Source: Dyadobacter fermentans DSM 18053
GTDB taxonomy: Bacteria; Bacteroidota; Bacteroidia; Cytophagales; Spirosomataceae
Reading direction: 5' to 3'
Assembly: GCF_000023125.1 (NCBI RefSeq)
Contig: NC_013037.1
Span: forward strand, 2,542,001 to 2,606,000
Length of the DNA stretch: 64,000 nt
The notes under the pieces are model-generated. The model searched no databases and had not been told where the DNA came from. It saw nothing but the letters and a program-made list of their open reading frames with translations. The translations under genes were made by a program, and so were the position numbers. Shown here piece by piece: positions 18,189-26,372 of the stretch; the stretch's first letter is position 1; every line of letters begins with the position of its first letter.

Positions 18189-19508
18189 CTACACTGCGTC
18201 CGAAAGGCTTGTAAACGTAAAATCGCGGATTTTGAGAGGTGGAATCAGGCTGCCGTTCGTGCGCACGGGTTTCCCGATCGCCTCCACGTTATTGAGCATG
18301 ATTACCGGGCTTTCATTGAACCGGAAATTTTTGACCGGGTATTTGATCTGGCCGTTCTCGATGTAAAAAGTGCCGTCGCGCGTGAGGCCGGTGTAGAGCA
18401 GCGTTTGCGGGTCTACGCTGCGGATATACCAGAAACGGGTGACGAGAATGCCCTTTTCCGTGCTTTTGATCAGGTCGGCCAGCGAGTCGTTGCCGCCCTG
18501 GAAGATGATCCCGCCCGGCGACGGAATGGCTTTCACGCCTTTTTTGTCAGCCCAAAAACGGGAGTAGTACATATTCTTGACGACGCCGTTTTCAAACCAG
18601 GTCACTTTTTCCTGCGGACGACCGTCGCCGCCCGCAAATGGCGAGCCGGGCACTTCGCTGTTGGCCGGATCGGAATAGATGGTGACGCGCTCGTCCAGCA
18701 GTTTTTCACCCAGGCGGGTACCGCCGCCCTTTTTGCCCAGAAAGCTCCGGCCTTCGTCGGCGCTGCGCGCGTCCATGCTGCGCATCATGTTCTGGATCAG
18801 GTCGTGACCGGCCGTAGGTTCGAGGATCACCGTGTATTTGCCCGGTTCCAATGCCTTTGCATTCACCGACGCCAACGCCTTTTGCATGGCTATTTCCGTC
18901 GCGACCTGCGTGTTGAGTTTGGAAACATCGTTATAATCCCGCGCCACATAGCCCGAACCGGTGCCATCGGCGGTTCTCACAGTTACCGAAAAGTCGACGG
19001 AAGTGAATTTATTGTACCCAAACAGGCCTTTGCTGTTACCCAGGGCCGAAAAACCACTGTTGTCTTCCATGTAACCGGCGGCAGTGAGGTTTTTCCGGAT
19101 GCAAGGGTCAATGCTTCCGAAAGCCGCCTTCGCGCGGTATTGCGGGTCAATGCCCGCGGTGCTGTCGGCAAATGCCTTTGTTTCTATATATTGCTGCGGG
19201 CCGAGCATAGGCATGTATTCGGGATTATCCGGCGCCAGCTTCGCAATTTCTTCCGCCCGCCGGACCGTCTTTTCCAACGACGCATCATCGAACTCATTGA
19301 TCGTCGCAGTCCCTGATTTTTTGCCAAAAACAGCCGTAACAGAAAGCGAAAGATCGGTCGTTTCACCACTGGTCGACACCGAGTTACGGGCATAACGAAT
19401 ATTACCCACGCGGTCGCCGGACAGCGAAACACTCACCTCATCCGCCTTCGAAAACGCCAGCACCTTATCTATGATTTTCTTAGCCTGTTCTTTTGAAAGT
19501 ATAGCCAT
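18189..19508 (-). CDS. tldE: TldE/PmbA-type subunit, copy 1
   Basis: A 439-residue protein, collinear with the tldE at 14667-16004 (shared blocks such as SYSDPANSEVPGSPF-like and TRDGTFYIENGQIKYPVKNF). It lacks HExxxH and lacks a signal peptide, starting MAILSKEQAKKIIDKVLAFS. Expected to form a heterodimer with the tldD at 19839-21482, whose Tat leader could carry both subunits. A repeat cassette lies 26 bases upstream of its start codon, in the same position as in the second pair. Role in this organism is unknown. Confidence 0.9.
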   Translation of the reverse strand: MAILSKEQAKKIIDKVLAFSKADEVSVSLSGDRVGNIRYARNSVSTSGETTDLSLSVTAVFGKKSGTATINEFDDASLEKTVRRAEEIAKLAPDNPEYMPMLGPQQYIETKAFADSTAGIDPQYRAKAAFGSIDPCIRKNLTAAGYMEDNSGFSALGNSKGLFGYNKFTSVDFSVTVRTADGTGSGYVARDYNDVSKLNTQVATEIAMQKALASVNAKALEPGKYTVILEPTAGHDLIQNMMRSMDARSADEGRSFLGKKGGGTRLGEKLLDERVTIYSDPANSEVPGSPFAGGDGRPQEKVTWFENGVVKNMYYSRFWADKKGVKAIPSPGGIIFQGGNDSLADLIKSTEKGILVTRFWYIRSVDPQTLLYTGLTRDGTFYIENGQIKYPVKNFRFNESPVIMLNNVEAIGKPVRTNGSLIPPLKIRDFTFTSLSDAV

Positions 19509-19534
19509 TTTTGCGTTAGTCTTTTTTTAATTTT

Positions 19535-19838
19535 GAATGATTGAATGATTGAATGATTGAATTATGAATGAGTGAATGAGCCGCCGTGGAACGGGGAGTG
19601 AGCGAATGATTGAATCGTCAGGAAGTCAGGAGATCAGGAAGTCAGGTATTGTTAGGTCAGGTGTTGATTTTTCATACTGACAATTCATAACTATCTCTGA
19701 ATCAATAGCAATTTATTCAATCATTCAATCATTCAGTCATTCAATCATTCCCCCGTTCCACGGCAGCTCATTCCCCGTTCCACGGCGGCTCATTCACTCA
19801 TTCACTCATTCACTCATTCCCCGTTCCACGGCGGCTCG
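19535..19838. repeat. Composite repeat cassette between tldD and tldE copy 1
   Basis: Left arm: GAATGATT units from 19535, then GAGCCGCCGTGGAACGGGGA around 19577-19600. Right arm: complementary octamers from about 19714, with three copies of the complementary 20-mer interleaved with CACTCATT octamers up to 19838, directly abutting the tldD stop codon. The centre (about 19620-19713) is recognisably related to the centre of the cassette at 16016-16416 (shared GTCAGGTATTG-like, TGACAATT and CAATTTATTCAATCATTC segments), so the two are diverged copies. Confidence 0.9.
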
Positions 19839-21482
19839 TTAAATCCTCCTCCCCGTATTAATAACATTCACCCCGTTAAACCTCGTTGTTGAACTTCCGT
19901 GGGATACTGCGCTGATTTGTGCGGGTTGTCCCTTGCCGTCGAAGAATGAGCCGAAGGTACGGTAATCGTCTTTGTCGCACAGCTGCACGCACGAGTTCCA
20001 GAATTCCTGGGTGTTGGATTGGTAGGCCACGTCGTCGAGCATGCCGGTGAGCTCGCCGTTTTTGATTTCGTAGAAGACCTGCCCGCCAAACTGGAAATTA
20101 TATCGTTGCTGATCAATCGAATAAGAGCCGCGGCCGATGATGTAAATGCCTTTTTCGACGCCTTTGATCATGTCCGTCACGCTGCGTTTCTCGGTGCCCG
20201 GTTTGAGGCTGATGTTGGGCATGCGCTGGAATTGTACTGAACTCCAGTCGTCGGCATAGCAGCATCCGTGCGACTCTTTCTCGCCCAGGATTTGCACCTG
20301 ATCGCGAATGGCCTGGTAGTTGACGAGAATGCCGTCCTTGATAATGTCCCATTCCTTGCACGGCACGCCCTCGTCGTCATAACCGACCGCGCCTAACGTG
20401 TTTGGCTGGGTTTTGTCGGCAACTATGTTGACGAGCTTGCTGCCGTAATTGAAGTTGCGGGTTTTCCATTTGTCTAGCGTTGCGAAGCTGGTTCCGGCAT
20501 AGTTCGCTTCGTAGCCCAGCACGCGATCAAGTTCCGTGGGGTGACCTACCGACTCGTGGATGGTAAGTCCGAGGTGATTGGGGTCGAGAACAAGGTCATA
20601 TTTGCCCGGCTCTACGGATTTGGCCGTCACTTTCTCCTTCGCCTGCTTGGCCGCCACGATCGCGTCTTCGACCATATCGTACGAATTCCGATAGCCGACT
20701 AATCCGTTCGGGCCTGCGATTTTTTCGGTAGCCAGGCCGTCGAGGTATTCGTAGCCCATGCCCATCGGCGAGCTGATCGCGTCGCGCGTTTTGAATTTGC
20801 CTGAGGCTTTGTCGGTCACCGTGACGGTAAACGTCGGCCATATGCGATGGATATCCTGGTCGATAAATGAGCCATCGGTAGAAGCAAAATACTTTTGTTC
20901 GTTGATAAAGAACAGGTTGGAGGTCACAAAATTGGCACCATTGTCCATTGCGGCGCCGTTCACCTTCATCAGCAGATCGATCTTCTCCCGCACGGGTATT
21001 TCGAATGCATTTTTGCTAAGGGGCGTTTTCCACGTTTTATCGCCGACACCCTGCTGAGCGGCAAGTACCACCGGCTCCTTCTGGAACTTCGAATTGGCCT
21101 TGGCAATCGCCACGGCGGTTGCGGCGCAGCGGGCAATGCCTTCGGGCGAGACGTCGCTCGTAGCAGAGAAGCCCCAGGTCCCATTGGCGATCACGCGAAT
21201 GCCGATGCCGTAGGACTCACCGTTGACAATGTTTTGAACCTGTTTTTCGCGCGTGAAAAGGTATTGCTGCAAATACCGTCCAATACGGACGTCTGTGTAC
21301 GTAGCCCCTTTGTCGCGCGCGCCGTTCAGTGCAGTTTCGGCGAGCTTTTTCTTTACTGAAACGTCGAGCCAGGGTTCCAGGAGCCGCTCTTCCTGCACAG
21401 GATACCCTAAAACGGGCACCTCGGCAAGCATCATTGCTCCCAGGCCGAAGCCCGACATTTGCATAAAATCTCTTCTTTTCAT
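19839..21482 (-). CDS. tldD: TldD metalloprotease with Tat leader, copy 1
   Basis: A 547-residue TldD with HESVGH at residues 309-314 and the following GYEANYAGTSF block. The N-terminus MKRRDFMQMSGFGLGAMML is a Tat-like leader, with a probable cleavage near residue 28. It is the first gene of the ten-gene minus-strand cluster that runs to 7058. The twin copy at 16415-18052 is similar throughout, including the SHGCCYADDW cysteine pair and the C-terminal SHGSSTTRFNGVNVINTGR. Family knowledge: TldD hydrolyses peptides threaded into the heterodimer cavity. The exported location is my inference from the leader. Confidence 0.93.
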   Translation of the reverse strand: MKRRDFMQMSGFGLGAMMLAEVPVLGYPVQEERLLEPWLDVSVKKKLAETALNGARDKGATYTDVRIGRYLQQYLFTREKQVQNIVNGESYGIGIRVIANGTWGFSATSDVSPEGIARCAATAVAIAKANSKFQKEPVVLAAQQGVGDKTWKTPLSKNAFEIPVREKIDLLMKVNGAAMDNGANFVTSNLFFINEQKYFASTDGSFIDQDIHRIWPTFTVTVTDKASGKFKTRDAISSPMGMGYEYLDGLATEKIAGPNGLVGYRNSYDMVEDAIVAAKQAKEKVTAKSVEPGKYDLVLDPNHLGLTIHESVGHPTELDRVLGYEANYAGTSFATLDKWKTRNFNYGSKLVNIVADKTQPNTLGAVGYDDEGVPCKEWDIIKDGILVNYQAIRDQVQILGEKESHGCCYADDWSSVQFQRMPNISLKPGTEKRSVTDMIKGVEKGIYIIGRGSYSIDQQRYNFQFGGQVFYEIKNGELTGMLDDVAYQSNTQEFWNSCVQLCDKDDYRTFGSFFDGKGQPAQISAVSHGSSTTRFNGVNVINTGRRI

Positions 21483-21607
21483 GGATTAAGGTTTAGCCTT
21501 GCGGCGCCGGATGAAGTTTTGACAGCATATTCAAACTCCAATGTAGTCAATATATTCGCAGCAAATATTGGTGTGGCAATTTTTTTAAAACCGGCATTTA
21601 CCCCAAA

Positions 21608-21643
21608 GAAAAAAGCGCCGGAAGCTCTGTGGCTCCCGGCGCT
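21608..21643 (-). terminator. Intrinsic terminator after the receiver gene
   Basis: On the minus strand a 12-bp G+C-rich stem (21632-21643 with 21614-21625, one wobble) with a 6-base loop is followed by six T residues. It lies 23 bases downstream of the stop codon of the receiver-domain gene and upstream of the first tldD, which separates the two transcription units. Confidence 0.85.
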
Positions 21644-21665
21644 TTGCGGGTGTGATAATCAGTAC

Positions 21666-22019
21666 CTAGTACAGACGCGAAACCATCAGCGTCCGAAGCT
21701 GCTGCTCGTCCCAGGGCTTGTTCACATAGCTATGGAAATATCCTTTGCCGGCTGCCCAGCGAAACTCTTCGGTATATGCATTGCCGGTAAGCAGCACGCG
21801 CATACTGGAAGGATATTGGTTCGAAGCGTGTTTGAGGAATTCCAGCCCTGTCATTTCGGGCATCTGATGATCGGCGAAAATGACGTCGATTTTATGCTCG
21901 TCGAGGATCTTCAAACCTTCTTCGGTTGACTTGGCCAGGTAAATCTTGGCATCCCTGCGGAAGGTCGCTTTGAAGGAATTCAGATTATTAATTTCATGGT
22001 CAACATAAAGGATGCTCAT
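21666..22019 (-). CDS. Stand-alone receiver-domain protein
   Basis: A 117-residue single CheY-like domain: D7-H8 at the acidic pocket, phospho-acceptor D50 in VIFADHQMPEMTGLEF, T78 in VLLTGNA and K100 in YVNKPW. The last motif (NKPW) is common in receivers that work in c-di-GMP or phosphorelay proteins. There is no output domain, so it probably acts by protein interaction or as a phosphate relay. A TAAATTTG -7-like box lies at 22052-22059 on the minus strand. The gene has its own terminator. It is near the tld cluster but separately transcribed. Confidence 0.9.
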   Translation of the reverse strand: MSILYVDHEINNLNSFKATFRRDAKIYLAKSTEEGLKILDEHKIDVIFADHQMPEMTGLEFLKHASNQYPSSMRVLLTGNAYTEEFRWAAGKGYFHSYVNKPWDEQQLRTLMVSRLY

Positions 22020-22256
22020 AGTTATTAGATCGATCGGGGGTTACTACAAAGCAAATTTATGAATTAACTCATTACCCGGCACACAATCCCGGAAAGCGTA
22101 AAACACAGAAACGCCCCCTACTAATTCCAAAAGGTACTACAAATTAGTTCCTATGTAGCTAAAACCAACTCACTGTCAGTATTTTAATGACAAAAATTTT
22201 ATTTAACGGTTAAATAAAATTCAATTAAAATATTAAAAAATAATTAGAGCAGGCCT

Positions 22257-23069
22257 CTAATTATTGCGGTATCGCTGCTGCAAAAGGTTCTTCATGTGCA
22301 CATTCACATCCCACTGGCTCACCAGCGGCATCTGCGTGTACGGCATGGATGGCATGTAGGGTGCAGGGCCGAACTCGGTGGTGATGGTGAGTGTCGTTCC
22401 CCTTTGCTCGTGCGCAGCTACCACGCGATCCCACCAGCCCAGATGTGCATCAAGTACGTCGGCCCATTCGGGCGCGCGCGGGTCGTTCACCTGCGGGCCT
22501 TCGGGATGGCCCACGCGGCTGTGGATGTGATCGGTGCGGGAGATGGCGAGCGCTACTTCGTCGGGCAGGTCGGCCAGGAGTGACTCGTGAACGCTGCACC
22601 AATGTGAAATGTCGAGCGCGATGCGGAGCTTGGGGTTGGTTTGCAGGTAATGCTTAGTGACATGCGCCGCAAAAAGGCTTTTGCCCCGGTGCGTTTCATG
22701 AATAATGGGAATGCCCGATTCGGCGGACAATGCCGCCGCCAGCGCGAAAAGCCGCTGATTTTGAGCATTATCGAAATAGTCCTTCCCCGTTTGGCAATTG
22801 ATAAGTACCGGCCTGGCGTCGATCAGGTTGCGAAGGTATTTTTCGTAATTGGCGGCATGCTCGTCAATGTCTTTCTCCAACGACTGCCAGTATTGCCCGA
22901 TCAGTTGAAGGCCATGTGCTGCCAGTGTATCAAGAATCGCCTGCTTTTCCGGCGCTTCGAAGGGCAGCGCCATCTCTACGCCGTCGTAGCCCGCCGCTTT
23001 TACATTTGCACAAAAAGTATCGAAAGGCAGCGTATTGCCCCATTCGGGAGCAAAAAATTGAATATTCAT
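22257..23069 (-). CDS. Sugar phosphate isomerase/epimerase (xylose-isomerase-like TIM barrel)
   Basis: A 270-residue AP-endonuclease-2/xylose-isomerase-like TIM barrel. The four metal ligands are visible in order: Glu in PIIHETHRGK, Asp in IALDISHW, His in TDHIHSRVG and Glu in ITTEFGPAPY. Substrate cannot be told from sequence. Related enzymes act on keto-sugars, inositols or hydroxypyruvate. It follows the MFS sugar porter with an 11-base gap and the PhyH-like dioxygenase, so the three form a small operon for importing and converting an unknown polyol or sugar. Confidence 0.85.
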   Translation of the reverse strand: MNIQFFAPEWGNTLPFDTFCANVKAAGYDGVEMALPFEAPEKQAILDTLAAHGLQLIGQYWQSLEKDIDEHAANYEKYLRNLIDARPVLINCQTGKDYFDNAQNQRLFALAAALSAESGIPIIHETHRGKSLFAAHVTKHYLQTNPKLRIALDISHWCSVHESLLADLPDEVALAISRTDHIHSRVGHPEGPQVNDPRAPEWADVLDAHLGWWDRVVAAHEQRGTTLTITTEFGPAPYMPSMPYTQMPLVSQWDVNVHMKNLLQQRYRNN

Positions 23070-23080
23070 TCAGTTAACGG

Positions 23081-24454
23081 TCAGCTTTTTTCCAATAGTT
23101 TCTCAATTTCTTCCAATGACCGGCCCCTTGTTTCGGGCACTTTGTTCCGGATGAAGAGGAAGTAACCCAGACAAACGCCTGCGTGGATCAAAAAGGTGAC
23201 CGGCACGCCGAAATACTGGTTCATGACAGGGAACAGGGACGTCGTGAAAAAATTGGCGATCCAGAGTGCCAGCGTCGCAACGGCCATCGCATTTCCGCGG
23301 ATACGGTTCGGGAAAATCTCCGACAGCGTCACCCAGGTGACCGGCCCGAGCGTAGCCGAATAAAAGCCGATGAATGCCAGCACGAAGACCAACACCCAAA
23401 TGCCCGATAACTGCATGTAAAACGCAGCCGCCAATGCAATGGCGTCGGCAAACAGCAGGAAAGACCCATATTGAAGCAGCTTCTTCCGCCCTACCTTGTC
23501 GATCGTGAAAATGGCAACGAAAGTGGAGACAAAATTGGTGATCCCGATGATGATCGACTGCATAAATGCCGAGTCCTGCGCCATTCCCGCCTTTTTGAAA
23601 AGCTCCGGCGCATAGGAGAAGATGGAATTCTGGCCGACTATCTGCGAAAACACGGCGATCATGACCCCGATAAACACAATATGCCGGACTTCCTTTTTAA
23701 ATAGCTCCGACACGCCCGTGTCGGACTTATCGGCGAAGCTTTGCTCGATCTGCTCCTGCTCCGCCAGCGAGTAGTCCAGGCCGCCAATGCGTTCCAGTAC
23801 GATCTGCGCTTCGAATTCACGCCCCGACCGCACGAGCCAGCGCGGGCTTTCAGAGGCGGTGAACAGGCTGAAATAGAACAGCAATGCAGGGATCGACTGG
23901 GACGAAAACATCCAACGCCAGTTGTCTTCGACATTCAGCAACAGGTAGTTGGAAAGATAGGCCAGCAAGATACCGACGACAATCGATAGCTGGTAAAACG
24001 AAACGGTGGTGCCGCGCATAGATGCGGGCGAAATTTCGGCGAGGTAGATCGGACAAACCAATGCGGCCGCTCCCACGGCAACGCCGCTGAGCATGCGAAA
24101 CGCGATAAACATATTAAAACTCATGGCCCAACCGGTGCCGCCACCCGTCATCGCGAATAGTACCGCACAGATCATCAGTAGCTTTTTACGGCCCAGCCGA
24201 TCGCAAAGCCAGCCACCCATGACTGCGCCCACCGCAGCACCGAGGTTGATACACCCAACGGCCAGACCCGTTTCGAGTTCGCTCAACCCGAAATGCGCCT
24301 GAAAAAATGCAACTGTCCCGGAAATGATCACCAGGTCGAAACCAAACAGTATCCCGCCCAGCGCGGCAATGGCGCAGAGCAGGTAAACGTACTTTTTGTT
24401 GATCGGGACGGGAGGGTACTCCAATGCCGGAAGCGGAACGCCTGCTTGCGCCAT
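23081..24454 (-). CDS. MFS sugar porter (XylE/GalP type)
   Basis: A 457-residue 12-helix transporter of the sugar porter family. Diagnostic motifs are GRKKLLMI after helix 2, ESPRWLV before the central loop, GQNSIFSYAPELF in helix 7, VGRKKLL after helix 8, and PETRGRSLEEIE at the C-terminus. It should move a monosaccharide across the inner membrane with a proton. It sits between a PhyH-like dioxygenase and a sugar isomerase, and opposite an AraC regulator that probably responds to the same substrate. Confidence 0.92.
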   Translation of the reverse strand: MAQAGVPLPALEYPPVPINKKYVYLLCAIAALGGILFGFDLVIISGTVAFFQAHFGLSELETGLAVGCINLGAAVGAVMGGWLCDRLGRKKLLMICAVLFAMTGGGTGWAMSFNMFIAFRMLSGVAVGAAALVCPIYLAEISPASMRGTTVSFYQLSIVVGILLAYLSNYLLLNVEDNWRWMFSSQSIPALLFYFSLFTASESPRWLVRSGREFEAQIVLERIGGLDYSLAEQEQIEQSFADKSDTGVSELFKKEVRHIVFIGVMIAVFSQIVGQNSIFSYAPELFKKAGMAQDSAFMQSIIIGITNFVSTFVAIFTIDKVGRKKLLQYGSFLLFADAIALAAAFYMQLSGIWVLVFVLAFIGFYSATLGPVTWVTLSEIFPNRIRGNAMAVATLALWIANFFTTSLFPVMNQYFGVPVTFLIHAGVCLGYFLFIRNKVPETRGRSLEEIEKLLEKS

Positions 24455-24464
24455 AGTGTGTGTG

Positions 24465-25316
24465 TTATTTCAATGATACATCAGCTTCCTTGCTCAGAAA
24501 ATCGGCCTCGGATTCGGCTAGCCCGCCTGCTTCGCGGGTAAGTAACGCGTCGTCCGGCACGATGTCTATCGGCGTGATACTGGCTGAACCCGACGACGAT
24601 TCGTTGTAGCCGATATTGGTCGAACGGTTGTAGCACGAAATCAAAGACCAACGCGGCCGGTCGGACAAATTGGCCTCGGAGCGGTGCAGGATATTGCTAT
24701 GAAAAAACAGCGCGTCACCGGCATTCAGCTCCACGAAAACATGCTCCATCGCACGCAAAGCGAGATCGACATGATGCTGCGAGGCGCCCACCTGCTCTCC
24801 CGAAAAACCATGCTCCACACGACCGATTTTGTGCGAACCTCGGATCACTTGCAGACAGCCGTTTTCCACGTTCGCGTCCGTAATTGCGACCATCACCGAC
24901 ATCATCTGCCCGGGATACAGGAATTCATTTTTATACCAGTAGCCATAATCCTGGTGCCATTCCCACGCGCCGCCTACCCGCGGCTCTTTCTGCATGAGTT
25001 TGGAATGATAGTGGCAAACAGAATGCGAAACATCGCCGGCTTGCCGTTCGAGCAGCTGGTCTACGGCCCGTACGAGTGTTTTGCCGCGGGTAAGCAGGCC
25101 GTACACATCGTCACCGGGTTTGTACCACAGGGAAAGTTTGCTCCGCTTGCCGGTACTGTCGTTGACATTAATCGCGTGCTTGCTGATGGCCGCGTCGTCG
25201 ATGGCAATGCGGTAAAGCCGCGAAACTTCCTCTGCATCGTAAAAGCCGCGGACGATCAGATAACCGTCGGTATTGTACTGTTCAATTTGTGCGTGCGTCA
25301 ATAATTGCTTAGCCAT
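24465..25316 (-). CDS. Phytanoyl-CoA dioxygenase family Fe(II)/2-oxoglutarate enzyme
   Basis: A 283-residue PhyH-family protein. The iron-binding HxD is in EWHQDYGYWYKNEF, and the distal histidine in FFHSNILHRSEANLSDRPR, with the Arg a few residues later to hold 2-oxoglutarate. No signal peptide. Such enzymes hydroxylate small molecules. In Bacteroidota they often occur in sugar or sulfonated-compound loci, so this one may prepare the substrate for the adjacent isomerase. It is the first gene of the operon and diverges from the AraC gene across a 137-base promoter region. Confidence 0.88.
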   Translation of the reverse strand: MAKQLLTHAQIEQYNTDGYLIVRGFYDAEEVSRLYRIAIDDAAISKHAINVNDSTGKRSKLSLWYKPGDDVYGLLTRGKTLVRAVDQLLERQAGDVSHSVCHYHSKLMQKEPRVGGAWEWHQDYGYWYKNEFLYPGQMMSVMVAITDANVENGCLQVIRGSHKIGRVEHGFSGEQVGASQHHVDLALRAMEHVFVELNAGDALFFHSNILHRSEANLSDRPRWSLISCYNRSTNIGYNESSSGSASITPIDIVPDDALLTREAGGLAESEADFLSKEADVSLK

Positions 25317-25389
25317 AATAGCGGAATTAGAAATGGTACTTTAACATTCCAAAATTCAGCTATTCCAAGAAATAAACGAATGAACGATT

Positions 25390-25419
25390 TTGTCTAAAAC
25401 ATGGATTATTTTACCTTTA
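25390..25419 (+). promoter_or_regulatory. Bacteroidota-type promoter for the AraC gene
   Basis: TTG at 25390-25392, a 19-base spacer and TACCTTTA at 25412-25419 match the TTG-N19-TAnnTTTG consensus in seven of eight -7 positions. It would start transcription around 25426, some 28 bases before the AraC start codon. Confidence 0.6.
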
Positions 25420-25453
25420 ACACGCTATCATTCCAATCAAAAAAACACACATT

Positions 25454-26350
25454 ATGCGCAAAAGCAGAGGCTTCGACGGCGAGCTGATCATCGAAATACC
25501 CAAAGTAGCGACTTCCCACTGCGAGCAATTGCCGCTGATCAGCCATTTGTTCATTTCAAGAATGGGTTATTATCCCAAAGCATTGCACCATTATTACCAG
25601 CGCCCTAACGGCATTTCGCAGGCTATCCTGCTGTATTGTACTGATGGACAGGGCTGGATCGAACTGGGCGGAAACCAGCTGCACGTACGCGCGGGCGAGG
25701 TCATTCTGCTGCCTACTGAGCTGCCCCATGCCTATGGCGCCGACACCCAAAACCCGTGGAGCATTTACTGGATGCACATCGCCGGCGACCATTCCGATGC
25801 GGCCGTGGCGGCGGTAATGGACCGCGACGGCGAACCCGCCCGAGCCGTTCACGTAGGGTTTTCCGACGAGCGAAATGCGCTTTTCACGCACATTGCCAGC
25901 ACATTACTGAAAGGTTACAGCGCGTCTAACCTGCTGCAAGCTAACCTTGCATTGCCGCATTACCTGTCGTCGTTCATCGCCCCGGAGCATTTCGGTGCGC
26001 AAAAGCCCTCCGCAGGCGCCGGCAGCCCTACCGAGAAAGCGATTTTATACATGCAGGAAAATCTTTCCAATTCCCTTTCGCTGGATAATATTGCCCGTTC
26101 GGTAAATTTATCGGTCTCATTTTTTTCCCGGAGATTCAAGAAAGATACCGGCTACGCGCCCATCGAATACTTCAACTATCTTCGAATCCAGAAGGCCTGC
26201 CAGCTGCTGCATTTCAGCACATGGCGGATCAATGAAGTGGCTTCCGCCATCGGTATTGACGATCCATTTTACTTTTCGAGGCTTTTCAAGCAGCAAATGG
26301 GCCTGTCGCCGGCGCATTACCGAAAAAACAAGGACATACCGCGACAGTGA
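25454..26350 (+). CDS. AraC-family transcriptional regulator
   Basis: A 298-residue activator. The N-terminal cupin (about 30-150) would bind the inducer, with GWIELGGNQLHVRAGEVILL as its clearest strand. The C-terminal double helix-turn-helix (about 200-295) contains LDNIARSVNLSVSFFSRRFK and INEVASAIGIDDPFYFSRLF. It is divergently placed against the PhyH-MFS-isomerase operon and probably activates it in response to the imported sugar. It converges with the GH9 gene, which ends 22 bases away. Confidence 0.92.
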   Translation: MRKSRGFDGELIIEIPKVATSHCEQLPLISHLFISRMGYYPKALHHYYQRPNGISQAILLYCTDGQGWIELGGNQLHVRAGEVILLPTELPHAYGADTQNPWSIYWMHIAGDHSDAAVAAVMDRDGEPARAVHVGFSDERNALFTHIASTLLKGYSASNLLQANLALPHYLSSFIAPEHFGAQKPSAGAGSPTEKAILYMQENLSNSLSLDNIARSVNLSVSFFSRRFKKDTGYAPIEYFNYLRIQKACQLLHFSTWRINEVASAIGIDDPFYFSRLFKQQMGLSPAHYRKNKDIPRQ

Positions 26351-26372
26351 GCCGCGGCTGTCCGTTAGCTCA

